The notes beneath the pieces are model-generated. The model had not been told where the DNA came from. It saw only the letters and a list, made by a program, of their open reading frames with translations, and did no database searches. Positions 43,931 through 53,268 of a stretch of 64,000 nucleotides of DNA are shown here, piece after piece. Location: contig NZ_JAOEBG010000007.1 in the NCBI RefSeq assembly GCF_029836165.1, forward strand, positions 1 through 64,000. The letters are read 5' to 3'. This DNA comes from Pseudomonas sp. GD04091 (GTDB taxonomy: Bacteria > Pseudomonadota > Gammaproteobacteria > Pseudomonadales > Pseudomonadaceae). The position numbers and the translations under genes are program-made. How positions within the stretch are numbered: the stretch's first letter is position 1; each line of letters opens with the position of its first letter.

Positions 43931-46858
43931 ATGCCCGCGACCCGTCGGCTTTCCCCTGTTTCACGCCCCTTGCAGCGCTTGTCCCCGATCAGCTTCGCCG
44001 TCCGTTGCGCGGTGCTCGGCTGCCTGATGACCAGCGGCGTGCCCCTGGCCCAGGCTGCCAGCGAAACCACCCGCGAAAGCACCCGGATGGACGACGCCAC
44101 GCTGCGCGACTACGACATTGCCCAAGGCCCGCTGGGGACCTCGCTGGGCGCGTTCGCCAGCCAGTCGGGCATGCTGGTGTCCTATGACGCTGACCTGACC
44201 CGAGGGCGCGCCGTGCCGGCGCTCAAGGGCCGTTTCACGGTTCGTGAAGGCGCGCAGCGGCTGTTGGCCAATACAGGGCTGCAGCTGCTGCCGAGCGCGG
44301 GCGGTACCTACCGCCTCATTGCGCAAGGCAACGCGCAGGGACGCGCGACCGAACTGACGCCAACCCTGGTCGACGCCACCGAACTGCTGGATGCCCAGCA
44401 GACCTACCGTGCGCCACGCTCGACCGTGCACCTGGTGCGCGAAGACCTCGACCGTTTCGGCACGGTCTCGGTGGGCGACATGCTCAAGGGCGTGGCCGGC
44501 GTACAGGTGGGCGACAGCCGCAACGGCGGCGCGCTGGACGTCAACATCCGCGGCATCCAGGGGCAGAGCCGGGTGGCGGTGCGGGTCGATGGTTCGGAGC
44601 AGGCGCTGGATGTGTATCGCGGCTATGGCGGCACCCAGCAGCGCAGCTACATCGACCCGGACCTGCTCAGCAGTGTGACCGTGAACAAAGGCCCAAGTAC
44701 CCGCTCGGGCGCGATCGGCGGCTCGGTGGAGATGAAAACGCTCGGGGTGGAGGACATCCTGGTGGATGGCAACAGCGTAGGCCTGCGCCTGACCGGAAAC
44801 CTCTGGAACAACGGCGTCGAACCGGAGCATCGCAACAGCCATTCCCTGGACGAGGAACTGAGCACCACGCCCCGCGACAGCCGTGCCAGCCTGTTCGGTT
44901 CCAAGGCAGAGTCCGGCAGTGCGGCCTTTGCCTACACCAACGAGCGTTTCGACCTGGTGGCGGCCTATGCGCACCGTGACCAGGGCAACTACTTTTCCGG
45001 CAAGAAAGGCCAGGACCGCTACCGTCTCTACGATCGCTGGGGCGACGAGGAGCCCAGCGTGGCCAACACCTACAATGCCGGCGAAGAAGTGCTCAACTCG
45101 TCGTCGCAGACCGATTCCTACCTGCTCAAGACCACCTGGCGGCTGGCCGACGACCACACGCTGGACCTGGGCTACCGCCGATTCGAGGGGCGGATGGGCG
45201 AGATCATGCCGTCGGACATCTTCCGCTTCGGCACCGCCAGCATCTATCAGTACCCACCGTCGCAGATCGATATCGATACCTATACCGCGCGTTATCACTA
45301 CCTGCCCGAGGGCAATCCGCTGGTGGACCTGACCGGCAGCCTGTGGATGACCGACGCGCAAACCAGCAGCCTGAGCGCGGCCTGGATGGCGCCCAAGTCG
45401 CAGCTGTTCCGCACCGACCGCGCCTGGGCCCGCCAGGATGACCGGCGTATCGGCGGCGACCTGAACAACGTGTCGCGGTTCGCCACCGCCCATGGCGATT
45501 TCAAGCTGGACCTGGGGGCCGGCTTCCAACTCCAGGACCTGCAGCCGCAGAAGAGCGTGCTGGCCACCCAGCACGACATCAACGCCAACCGCATGCTGCG
45601 CGATGCCTCGCGCCAGGAGTTCAGCTTCAACGGCAATCTGCAATACCAGCCCATCGAACAGGTGACGCTGTGGGGTGGAGGTCGCTACGCCCATTACCGG
45701 ACCAAGGACAACACCGTGCGGGCCGAGGCCCGGCGCGAGGATCGGGAAGTGCGCTGGATCACCGCCAGCAGCCCAGGGCATTGGGGCAGCATGATGTGGT
45801 TCCCCGACCAGAACGGCCAGTACACCGACGCCACCGACCCGCGCCTGAACAATGGCATCGTCTTCGAGAACAGCAACGAGCCGTTCAATGGCGTGCCATT
45901 CAACGAGTCCGGCGCGACCAATGTGGTGGTTCATCCGGAGGGCGTCAGCAATGTGGTCACCGGCTACGACTACACCCCGCAGGGCACCAGCAGCGCAGGT
46001 GGCTTCTCGCCCGCGTTCGGCATCAATGTCGAGTTCCTCCCCGACACCTTCGTGTATGCCTCGTATACCCAGGGCCTGCGCCTGCCCTCGTTGTTCGAGA
46101 CCAGCCAGGGCACCCAGCAGGTCACGCCGGGCAAGCACCTCAAGCCCGAGCGCTCGCGCAGCTGGGAGGTCGGCGTCAGTGCCTTGCGCAGCAACTTCCT
46201 GATCCAGGGGGACTCGCTGTCGGCCAAGCTCGCCTACTTCGACAACGACATCAAGCACTACATCACCCGCTACTACGACCCAAGTCCAGGGCTGTGGGGG
46301 CGTATGACCTTCAGCAACACCGACAGCTTCAAGACCCGCGGCCTCGAGCTGCAGTCGCACTACGACGCCGGGCGCGTGTTCGCCGACCTGTCGGCCACCT
46401 ACTACCTGCAGACCGAGACCTGCGACGCGGCTTTCGCGGCCAAGCTGCGCGCCAGCGCCAATCAGTACCAGCGTACCCAGGACACCCCGGACTGCACGCC
46501 AGGCAGCTACATGGGCTCGTACACCAATACCCAGAACCCGCCGCGCTTCTCGGCGAACCTGCTCACCGGGTTGCGTTTCTTCGACGAGGCGCTGACCGTG
46601 GGCGGACGCATGACCTACACCTCCGGACCCACCGCGCAGATGGACAAGCCCTGGCAGACCGGCGCCACGACGCCGCAGATCGACTACCGCTCGGTGGCGC
46701 TGTTCGACCTGTTCCTCAAGTACAAGGTGCTGGAGCACACCGAGCTGAACGTGTCGGTGCAGAACCTGACGGATCGCTATTACCTCGACCCGCTGGCGCA
46801 GAGCTTCATGCCGGCGCCGGGGCGGACCTGGCGGATGGGCGTGGTGACGCGGTTCTGA
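43931..46858 (+). CDS. TonB-dependent transducer, HasR-like (probable haem receptor)
   Basis: A 975-residue receptor: signal peptide (about 1-40), STN signalling domain (about 60-130; YDIAQGPLGTSLGAFASQSG), plug with LDVNIRGIQGQSRVAVRVDG and GAIGGSVEMKTLGVEDIL, and a large barrel ending VVTRF. The plug resembles haem/haemoglobin receptors of the HasR group. It is divergent from its ECF sigma/anti-sigma pair. No hemophore gene is nearby. The haem assignment is by plug similarity only; the barrel lacks a recognisable FRAP-NPNL box. Start ATG at 43931. Confidence 0.78.
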   Translation: MPATRRLSPVSRPLQRLSPISFAVRCAVLGCLMTSGVPLAQAASETTRESTRMDDATLRDYDIAQGPLGTSLGAFASQSGMLVSYDADLTRGRAVPALKGRFTVREGAQRLLANTGLQLLPSAGGTYRLIAQGNAQGRATELTPTLVDATELLDAQQTYRAPRSTVHLVREDLDRFGTVSVGDMLKGVAGVQVGDSRNGGALDVNIRGIQGQSRVAVRVDGSEQALDVYRGYGGTQQRSYIDPDLLSSVTVNKGPSTRSGAIGGSVEMKTLGVEDILVDGNSVGLRLTGNLWNNGVEPEHRNSHSLDEELSTTPRDSRASLFGSKAESGSAAFAYTNERFDLVAAYAHRDQGNYFSGKKGQDRYRLYDRWGDEEPSVANTYNAGEEVLNSSSQTDSYLLKTTWRLADDHTLDLGYRRFEGRMGEIMPSDIFRFGTASIYQYPPSQIDIDTYTARYHYLPEGNPLVDLTGSLWMTDAQTSSLSAAWMAPKSQLFRTDRAWARQDDRRIGGDLNNVSRFATAHGDFKLDLGAGFQLQDLQPQKSVLATQHDINANRMLRDASRQEFSFNGNLQYQPIEQVTLWGGGRYAHYRTKDNTVRAEARREDREVRWITASSPGHWGSMMWFPDQNGQYTDATDPRLNNGIVFENSNEPFNGVPFNESGATNVVVHPEGVSNVVTGYDYTPQGTSSAGGFSPAFGINVEFLPDTFVYASYTQGLRLPSLFETSQGTQQVTPGKHLKPERSRSWEVGVSALRSNFLIQGDSLSAKLAYFDNDIKHYITRYYDPSPGLWGRMTFSNTDSFKTRGLELQSHYDAGRVFADLSATYYLQTETCDAAFAAKLRASANQYQRTQDTPDCTPGSYMGSYTNTQNPPRFSANLLTGLRFFDEALTVGGRMTYTSGPTAQMDKPWQTGATTPQIDYRSVALFDLFLKYKVLEHTELNVSVQNLTDRYYLDPLAQSFMPAPGRTWRMGVVTRF

Positions 46859-46919
46859 CTGGCCTGGTACGGCCTTGCAGGCTGTACCGTGCAGGAACGC
46901 ATGGTTTTTGACGGGCATT

Positions 46920-46944
46920 AAAAAGCCGGCTTGTGGCCGGCTTC
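46920..46944 (-). terminator. Rho-independent terminator
   Basis: 8-bp stem AAGCCGGC/GCCGGCTT with a 5-nt loop; on the minus strand it is followed by a T-run. It lies about 200 bp past the stop of the S24-type repressor gene, whose transcript it probably ends, and just after the receptor gene on the other strand. The rest of 46859-47145 shows no gene. Confidence 0.65.
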
Positions 46945-47145
46945 TCGGGGACGGTCTTGGCTTATTTTTGATAAACCGCAACCGCCTTAAACAGTTGGCA
47001 ACATGGCCTGAAAAAGATGGCGGACGACTGTGTCAGGCGTCGCCAGGCCCTCTGGAATGCGGCTTGCACCATCAGGGGGCGTGATGTGCGGCGTAGCATA
47101 CTAGGGCGCGTTGGCGATGCCCAGCAAAAAGTGCCATGCGGTGTG

Positions 47146-47844
47146 TCATTCAGGCCGTGTCGGGCGCAGGCACGCCCACCAGAATACCCAGCCAAGGATT
47201 TCCAGGCCCTGGACCCGACGCTGGTAGGCGGTGTAGCGCTCGATGGGATGGTTGAGCCGGTCGTGGCTGTGCAGGCACAGCGTGCCGTTGTGGCCCAGGG
47301 TGAGGTTCTGGACCCGCAAGCGGCCATTGTGCAGCAGCGCATAGCACTCACCTTCGACCACCCGGGTAAAGGTGCGGTCGATGGCCAGGAGCGCGCCTTG
47401 GGGAACCAGCGGTGCCATGTTGTTGGCCGGCATGCCCAGGCAGATGGCTTTTTCCGCCTGGACATTCAGGCTTTCGAGCGCCTGGCGAGGGATTGGCTGG
47501 TGGCGCCCCGGTACCGGTTCCAGTGTTCCCTGGTACGGCTGGTAGAGGGGCAGATCCACCGTTTCACTGCCCAGCGCCAGCAACGGCGCCGGGGCGGTGT
47601 CGTGGGGCGGCGCTGGCGGCGCGGCGCTCAGTGGAGCGGGGTGCTTGAGGCCTTCACCATTGCGCAGCCAGCGCCGGTTCACGCAGAACAGGTCGGCGAT
47701 CTCGTCGAGCCGGGCCAGCGGCACACCGCGCTTGAACCAGTTGTTGACGTGCTGAGGGGTGACGTTGCGCTGTGCGGCAAAGTCGGAAGGGGTGAGATTG
47801 CACTCCTGCAGGAGGGCTTTGAGACGATCGCCGGATGTGTTCAT
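47146..47844 (-). CDS. XRE/S24-fold repressor lacking the self-cleavage residues
   Basis: A 232-residue CI/PrtR-like protein: N-terminal helix-turn-helix (about 5-62; TPSDFAAQRNVTPQHVNNWFKRG), Pro/Ala-rich linker, and an S24 domain (about 95-225). The Ser of the usual G-[DN]-S-M motif is Asn142 (PANNM) and the catalytic Lys position is Gln179 (LRVQNL), so RecA-stimulated self-cleavage is not expected. It stands alone with no phage or pyocin genes near, so it may be a housekeeping regulator of unknown targets. Confidence 0.82.
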   Translation of the reverse strand: MNTSGDRLKALLQECNLTPSDFAAQRNVTPQHVNNWFKRGVPLARLDEIADLFCVNRRWLRNGEGLKHPAPLSAAPPAPPHDTAPAPLLALGSETVDLPLYQPYQGTLEPVPGRHQPIPRQALESLNVQAEKAICLGMPANNMAPLVPQGALLAIDRTFTRVVEGECYALLHNGRLRVQNLTLGHNGTLCLHSHDRLNHPIERYTAYQRRVQGLEILGWVFWWACLRPTRPE

Positions 47845-48040
47845 GGCGTCGAGTCTATCGACCCTTTAATTGTGTGGAAATCAACCCGATGTAGAGGCGA
47901 TCTGTAGGAAAATTTGCAGGTTGTAGGGGAGGGCTGAGGATCAGGTGGGAAGCTTCTTTGAGGCGCGACAAGCGCGCTTCCAAAGGGATTGCGTATGGCC
48001 TGGAGAGGCGCACGGCATGGGGCGGTGGAATGACACGCAC

Positions 48041-48067
48041 AAAAAAGCCCTGCCGAAGCAGGGCTTT
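48041..48067 (-). terminator. Rho-independent terminator of ppa
   Basis: AAGCCCTGC-CGAA-GCAGGGCTT hairpin with a 6-nt T-run on the minus strand, 13 bp after the ppa stop. It also has four Ts on the plus strand, so it may act both ways. Confidence 0.88.
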
Positions 48068-48079
48068 TCACTGTCAGGC

Positions 48080-48607
48080 TCAGCCCTTGTAGGCAGCGAC
48101 CGACTTGGTGATCGCGGCGCGGGCGGCGTCAGCACCTTCCCAGCCTTCGATCTTGACCCACTTGCCCTTCTCGAGATCCTTGTAGTTCGCGAAGAAGTGC
48201 TCGATCTGCTGGATCAGCAGCGCTGGCAGGTCGGTGTATTCCTTCACGTCCACGTACAGCTGGCTCAGCTTGTCGTGAGGAACGGCGATGACCTTGGCGT
48301 CGCCGCCGCCATCATCGGTCATGTTCAGCACACCAACCGGACGGGCGCGGATCACCGAGCCAGGGGCAACCGGGTACGGGGTCACGACCAGCACGTCCAG
48401 CGGGTCACCGTCGTCGGCCAGGGTGTTCGGGATGAAGCCGTAGTTGGCCGGGTAGAACATCGGGGTGGCCATGAAACGGTCGACGAACAGGGTGTCGCTG
48501 TCCTTGTCGATCTCGTACTTGATCGGCGCGTGGTTGGCCGGGATCTCGATGGCGACGTAGATGTCGTTCGGCAGGTCTTTGCCGGCTGGAATCTTGCTGT
48601 AGCTCAT
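48080..48607 (-). CDS. ppa: Inorganic pyrophosphatase (family I)
   Basis: A 175-residue soluble enzyme that hydrolyses pyrophosphate, with [14 protein letters not shown] and [10 protein letters not shown] metal-binding segments. The ATG at 48607 gives the family's usual start [10 protein letters not shown] consensus -10 TATAAT sits 40 bp upstream and a strong terminator follows, so it is a single-gene unit. Confidence 0.96.
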
Positions 48608-48646
48608 TGGGCAATGCCCCCGTGTTTGATCAAAAAAGTGGCGGCG

Positions 48647-48652
48647 ATTATA
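48647..48652 (-). promoter_or_regulatory. -10 box of the ppa promoter
   Basis: Perfect TATAAT on the minus strand, 40 bp before the ppa ATG. The -35 region is poor. Confidence 0.55.
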
Positions 48653-48700
48653 GGCACATTCCCACAACGCATGCCACGCTCGGCCAGATGTGCGGGCGCT

Positions 48701-49516
48701 TCAGGCGTGGCTTTCGCGGTAGTCCGGGTGTTCGGCCTGCAGGCGCGTCAGACGATTCAGCGGGTCCTGGCGGTAGAACAGTGACAGCTGCCGGTAGACC
48801 TGCGGGTAGGCCTGGTGTAGCAGATCAGGGGCGCTGAAGAAGTATTCGCTGGTGACGGCGAAGAACTCGGCCGGGTTTTCCGCGGCATAGGGGTCGATGG
48901 CCATTTCGGCATCCGGGTTGGCATCGAGCTGGCGGTTCATGTCGTCGTAGGCCTGCTGCATGGCCTGGGCCCAGTCCTCCACGCGCATTTCGTCGTGCAG
49001 CGGTGGCAGGCCGTTGGCGTCGCCGTTGAGCATGTCGAGCTTGTGCGCCAGTTCGTGAATCACCAGGTTGTAGGCTTCCCAGCCACCGCTGGACAGCACC
49101 CCGGGCCAGGCCATGATCACCGGCCCCTGCTGCCAGGCCTCGCCGCTATGCTCGGCGTCCCACACATGCTCGACGCCGCTGCCGTCGCGGTGGCGCTGGG
49201 GGCTCTTGAAGTCGTCGGGGTAGAGGATGATCTCGTGGAAGCCTTGGTACCAGTTCAGGTCGCCCAGATGCAGCAACGGCAGTTGGGCCTGGGCGGCGAG
49301 AAACAAGCGTTGCTCATCGTCCAGCTCGACGCCTGGCAGGGTGGTCAGGTGCTTGTCGTGCAGGAACAGCACGCAGGCCTCGCGCAGCCAGCGGTCCTCC
49401 TGGTCGGTGATGCCATCGAGCAGCGGCAGCCGCGCGCGGATCGCCTGCCAGAGCTGCGCGTCGACCGGGTAGCGGGCCAGGGTGCGCCGCCGCCGCCAGG
49501 CGCTGAACGACCACAT
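48701..49516 (-). CDS. mtfA: Zinc metallopeptidase MtfA
   Basis: A 271-residue cytoplasmic peptidase with HELAH (His154, Glu155, His158) and a downstream Glu in AENPAEFFAVTSEYFF as third zinc ligand. In E. coli MtfA binds Mlc and so affects glucose PTS genes; pseudomonads lack that target, so its partner here is unknown. ATG at 49516 lies 7 bp after the DedA gene stop. Confidence 0.88.
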   Translation of the reverse strand: MWSFSAWRRRRTLARYPVDAQLWQAIRARLPLLDGITDQEDRWLREACVLFLHDKHLTTLPGVELDDEQRLFLAAQAQLPLLHLGDLNWYQGFHEIILYPDDFKSPQRHRDGSGVEHVWDAEHSGEAWQQGPVIMAWPGVLSSGGWEAYNLVIHELAHKLDMLNGDANGLPPLHDEMRVEDWAQAMQQAYDDMNRQLDANPDAEMAIDPYAAENPAEFFAVTSEYFFSAPDLLHQAYPQVYRQLSLFYRQDPLNRLTRLQAEHPDYRESHA

Positions 49517-49523
49517 GGGGCGG

Positions 49524-50171
49524 TCAGTGGGCCTTGGCCGTGCGGCCGAAGCGGCCACGCAGGAGGCCGAGGATCATCGGCACCAGCGAGAGGATGATGA
49601 TGGCGACGACCATCAGCGACAGGTGCTGCTTGATGAACGGCACGTTGCCGAAGAAGTACCCCAGGGTCACCAGTCCGCCTACCCACAGCAGCGAGCCGGC
49701 GATGCTGAAGCCCAGGAAGCGCGGATAGTGCATATGGGCGATACCGGCGACGAACGGCGCAAAGGTGCGCAGGATCGGCAGGAAGCGCGCCAGGGTGACG
49801 GTCTTGCCGCCGTGGCGTTCGTAGAACTCGTGGGTGCGCTGGAGGTAGTCCTGGCGGAAGATCTTCGAGTTGGGGTCGCGGAACAACCGCTCGCCCGCCG
49901 TGCGCCCGATCACGTAGTTGGTGCTGTCGCCCAGGATCGCCGCCGCCATCAGCAGGCCGGCCAGCAATACCGGGTCCATGCCGCCGCCCGCGGCCACGGC
50001 GCCGGCGATGAACAGCAGCGAGTCGCCCGGCAGGAACGGCATCACCACCAGGCCGGTCTCGCAGAAGATCACGGTGAAGAGGATGGCGTAGATCCAGGGA
50101 CCGTAGTTGGTGACCAGCAGATCGAGGTAGGCATCGAGATGCAGGATGAGGTCCAGCGGGTTGAAATCCAT
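49524..50171 (-). CDS. DedA-family membrane protein
   Basis: A 215-residue inner-membrane protein with four to five helices and the DedA motifs FCETGLVVMPFLPGDSLLF and RTHEFYERHGGKTVTLARFLPILRTFAPFVAG. DedA proteins help recycle lipid carriers such as undecaprenyl phosphate and keep membrane potential. ATG at 50171 has AGGTG 7 nt upstream, better than the GTG at 50180. It precedes mtfA by 7 bp. Confidence 0.9.
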   Translation of the reverse strand: MDFNPLDLILHLDAYLDLLVTNYGPWIYAILFTVIFCETGLVVMPFLPGDSLLFIAGAVAAGGGMDPVLLAGLLMAAAILGDSTNYVIGRTAGERLFRDPNSKIFRQDYLQRTHEFYERHGGKTVTLARFLPILRTFAPFVAGIAHMHYPRFLGFSIAGSLLWVGGLVTLGYFFGNVPFIKQHLSLMVVAIIILSLVPMILGLLRGRFGRTAKAH

Positions 50172-50343
50172 GTACAGCACCTGTGTTCTTGACCCGCTTC
50201 TACGGGCGCGCGAGGACGGACAGCGCCATGGGACTGGAAAGATTTACCGGCTGATTCGGTAACTTTTCACACATGACAGGAGGGGCATTATACGGCGAAG
50301 TCCGGAATACGCCCGGAGAGTTTGTAGCGGGGGATTACGATTG

Positions 50344-50407
50344 CGTGGGAACAGGCTTGCCCCGCGAAAGGGCTGGTGAAGCAATCGCGGGGCAAGCCCG
50401 CTCCCAC
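50344..50407. repeat. REP inverted pair
   Basis: Arms around GGCTTGCCCCGCGA (50344-50367) and TCGCGGGGCAAGCCCGCTCC (50385-50407). It lies in the 261-bp gap between the DedA and GNAT genes; the rest of that gap shows no gene. Confidence 0.8.
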
Positions 50408-50432
50408 AGCGTGCGATGCGCGCGGGCGTCGC

Positions 50433-50891
50433 TCAGTCCTGGCTGATCGGCAGGATGTAGTTCTCGAACTCGGTGTCCTTGCGAAAGCCCATGGATTCGT
50501 AAGTCTTGCGCGCCACCTCGTTGTCGCTGCTGGTGGACACGCGCATGCGCACGGCGTTGGTTTTCCTGGCCATCTTCTTGGCTTCGCGCATCAGGTGGTC
50601 GGCCACCAGCATGCGCCGCGAGTCCTCGGCCACGTAGATGTCGTTGAGGATCCACACGCGCTTGAGCGACAGCGACGAGAAGCTCGGGTAGAGCTGGCAA
50701 AATCCCAGCAGCCGGTCGTCACCTTCGTCCGGCAGGGCCAGGTAGATGATCGATTCGCCGCGCTTGAGACGTTTTTCGAGGAACGACCTTGAGCTGTCCG
50801 GGTAAGGCAGTTGCCCATAGAACTCGCGGTATTTGACGAACAGCGGTGTTAGCAGGTCGAGGTGTTCCAGGGTTGCCTTGATGATGCGCAT
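50433..50891 (-). CDS. GNAT-family N-acetyltransferase
   Basis: A 152-residue acetyltransferase with the GNAT core: ILNDIYVAEDSRRMLVADHLM (acetyl-CoA loop is a divergent R-R-M-L-V-A) and the C-terminal KTYESMGFRKDTEFENY. Substrate not known. It stands alone. Confidence 0.82.
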   Translation of the reverse strand: MRIIKATLEHLDLLTPLFVKYREFYGQLPYPDSSRSFLEKRLKRGESIIYLALPDEGDDRLLGFCQLYPSFSSLSLKRVWILNDIYVAEDSRRMLVADHLMREAKKMARKTNAVRMRVSTSSDNEVARKTYESMGFRKDTEFENYILPISQD

Positions 50892-50997
50892 GGGCGGGCC
50901 TCTGAGTCCATTTGGGGATACGGCGGATTGCCAGCAGCGTTCGGTGCATGCTGCCTAATGCAGGCTAGAAGCGCAATCCGCCTTCCATGACAGTTTC

Positions 50998-51816
50998 TCA
51001 TCCCTCTCCGAGCAGGAAATTTCCGGTTTTTGACGAGGAATCTTCGCTGTCGATGCTATGGACCTCGGCTTCGTCCTTCAGATTCACCCCCGAAAGCTGC
51101 CGCCTGCAGGCCTCGCGCATCAGGTACAGCAGGCGATGGGCGGCCATCCCGTAGCTCAGGCCTTCCAGGCGCACGTTGGAGATGCAGTTGCGGTAGGCGT
51201 CGGTCAGGCCGACCTTGGGCGCATAGGTGAAGTACAGGCCCAGGCTGTCGGGCGAGCTCAACCCCGGGCGCTCGCCGATCAGCATCACGGTCATGCGCGC
51301 GCCGAGCAGTTCGCCCACTTCGTCGGCCACCGCGACCCGGCCTTGCTCGACCAGGATCACCGGGGCGCTGGTCCAGCCGTCGGCGGCGGCCTGCTCCTCG
51401 AAACGGCCGAGGAACGGCAGGGTGTGACGATGCACGGCCAGCGCCGAGAGGCCGTCGGCCACGACGATGGCCAGGTCGACCCCGCCGGGGTTGGCCTGGG
51501 CATGTTCGCGCAGGCGCTGCACGGAGTCCTCGTGCAGGCGCCGGCCCAGGTCGGGGCGTTGCAGGTACTGGTGACGGTCGCTGGCGGCGCTGTGCAGCAG
51601 CAGGCTGTCGCGGCCACGGTCGCTGAGCTGCTGGCGCAGGCCGGCGTGATCGAACGGCAGGTGCACGGCATCGCGGGCCTGGGCGTGGGCGAACTGGAAG
51701 TCCAGCTGGGCGCCGGTCGGCAGGCTGATGCCGGTGCGGCCCAGGGCGATGCGCGCCGGGGTCAGGTTGCGCAAGGCCAGCCAGGGGTTTTCCGGGGTGG
51801 GAGTGTGTCGTTCCAT
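50998..51816 (-). CDS. eutC: Ethanolamine ammonia-lyase small subunit EutC
   Basis: A 272-residue subunit of the adenosylcobalamin-dependent lyase that splits ethanolamine to acetaldehyde and ammonia. [16 protein letters not shown] and the C-terminal [31 protein letters not shown] are typical. ATG at 51816, 8 bp after the eutB stop. There is no bacterial microcompartment set, so acetaldehyde is handled by a free dehydrogenase (54916). Confidence 0.92.
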   Translation of the reverse strand: MERHTPTPENPWLALRNLTPARIALGRTGISLPTGAQLDFQFAHAQARDAVHLPFDHAGLRQQLSDRGRDSLLLHSAASDRHQYLQRPDLGRRLHEDSVQRLREHAQANPGGVDLAIVVADGLSALAVHRHTLPFLGRFEEQAAADGWTSAPVILVEQGRVAVADEVGELLGARMTVMLIGERPGLSSPDSLGLYFTYAPKVGLTDAYRNCISNVRLEGLSYGMAAHRLLYLMREACRRQLSGVNLKDEAEVHSIDSEDSSSKTGNFLLGEG

Positions 51817-51824
51817 GCTCACCT

Positions 51825-53219
51825 CTAGACCAGGTGCGCCAGGGCGTGGCGGAAGGCTGGCGGCAGGTTGTCGCCAAAGCGGATGCGGCCATCGGCCTGG
51901 GTGAAGATGCCGGTGCGCTCGAGCCAGGCCTCGAATTCCGGCCCGGGCTTGAGGCCCAGGGTCTGGCGCGCGTAGAGCGCGTCGTGGAACGAGGTGGTCT
52001 GGTAGTTGAGCATGATGTCGTCGGAGCCGGGGATGCCCATGATGAAGTTGATGCCGGCCACGCCCAGCAAGGTCAGCAAGGTGTCCATGTCGTCCTGGTC
52101 GGCCTCGGCGTGGTTGGTGTAGCAGATGTCGCAGCCCATGGGCACGCCGAGCAGCTTGCCGCAGAAGTGATCCTCGAGGCCGGCGCGGATGATCTGCTTG
52201 CCGTTGTACAGGTACTCCGGCCCAATGAAACCGACCACGGTGTTGACCAGGAACGGCTTGAAATGGCGGGCCACGGCGTAGGCCCGGGTTTCGCAGGTCT
52301 GCTGGTCGACACCGTGGTGGGCGTTGGCCGACAGCGCGCTGCCCTGGCCGGTCTCGAAGTACATCAGGTTCTGCCCGACCGTGCCGCGCTTGAGCGACAG
52401 ACCGGCTTCGTAACCTTCCTGCAGCACGTTGAGATTGATGCCGAAGCCGGCGTTGGCCGCTTCGGTGCCGGCGATCGACTGGAACACCAGGTCCAGCGGC
52501 ACCCCGCGGTTGATCGCCTCGATCGAGGTGGTGACGTGGGTCAGCACGCAAGCCTGGGTGGGAATGTCGTAACGCTGGATGATCGCGTCGAGCATTTCCA
52601 GCAGCGCGCAGATCGAGGCGATGCTGTCGGTGGCGGGGTTGATGCCGATCATGGCGTCGCCGTTGCCATAGAGCAGGCCGTCGAGAATGCTGGCGGCGAT
52701 ACCGGCCGGCTCGTCGGTGGGGTGATTGGGCTGCAGGCGGGTCGACAGTCGCCCGCGCAGGCCCATGGTGCCGCGGAACGCGGTGACCACGCGGATCTTC
52801 TGCGCCACCAGCACCAGGTCCTGCACACGCATGATCTTCGACACCGCCGCCGCCATTTCCGGCGTCAGCCCAGGGGCCAGCGCGCGCAGGCTGTGCTCGT
52901 CGGCCTGCTCGCCGAGCAGCCAGTCGCGCAGGCCGCCAACGGTCAGATGGCTGACCGGGGCGAAGGCCTGCTGGTCATGAGTGTCGATGATCAGACGGGT
53001 GACTTCGTCCTGTTCATAGGGGATCAGTGCTTCGCTGAGGAAGTGCTTGAGCGGGATGTCGGCCAACGCCATCTGCGCGGCGACGCGTTCACCGTCGTTG
53101 CTGGCGGCGACGCCGGCCAGGTAGTCGCCCGAGCGCGCCGGGCTGGCCTTGGCCAGGACGTCTTTCAGGCTGTCGAAGCGGTAGACCTGGTTGCCTACCG
53201 TGTGGGTGAAACTTGCCAT
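51825..53219 (-). CDS. eutB: Ethanolamine ammonia-lyase large subunit EutB
   Basis: A 464-residue TIM-barrel subunit carrying the active site: [47 protein letters not shown] and [25 protein letters not shown] match the family. ATG at 53219 with GGAG 7 nt upstream. Requires B12, which links it to the BtuB/BtuF genes in this window. Confidence 0.94.
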   Translation of the reverse strand: MASFTHTVGNQVYRFDSLKDVLAKASPARSGDYLAGVAASNDGERVAAQMALADIPLKHFLSEALIPYEQDEVTRLIIDTHDQQAFAPVSHLTVGGLRDWLLGEQADEHSLRALAPGLTPEMAAAVSKIMRVQDLVLVAQKIRVVTAFRGTMGLRGRLSTRLQPNHPTDEPAGIAASILDGLLYGNGDAMIGINPATDSIASICALLEMLDAIIQRYDIPTQACVLTHVTTSIEAINRGVPLDLVFQSIAGTEAANAGFGINLNVLQEGYEAGLSLKRGTVGQNLMYFETGQGSALSANAHHGVDQQTCETRAYAVARHFKPFLVNTVVGFIGPEYLYNGKQIIRAGLEDHFCGKLLGVPMGCDICYTNHAEADQDDMDTLLTLLGVAGINFIMGIPGSDDIMLNYQTTSFHDALYARQTLGLKPGPEFEAWLERTGIFTQADGRIRFGDNLPPAFRHALAHLV

Positions 53220-53268
53220 ACAGAATCTCCAGGGCGCCGCAGGACCAGCCTGCGGCGTGGGTCGGCGA

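Noticed and set aside
43961..46981. A 1006-codon open frame on the minus strand opposite the HasR-like receptor
   Set aside because: Shadow of a strong receptor homologue, no recognisable motif, His/Val/Gly-rich composition typical of antisense frames here.
47146..47844. Prophage or pyocin cluster suggested by a CI-like repressor
   Set aside because: No phage, lysis, integrase or tail genes lie on either side, and the self-cleavage residues are missing.
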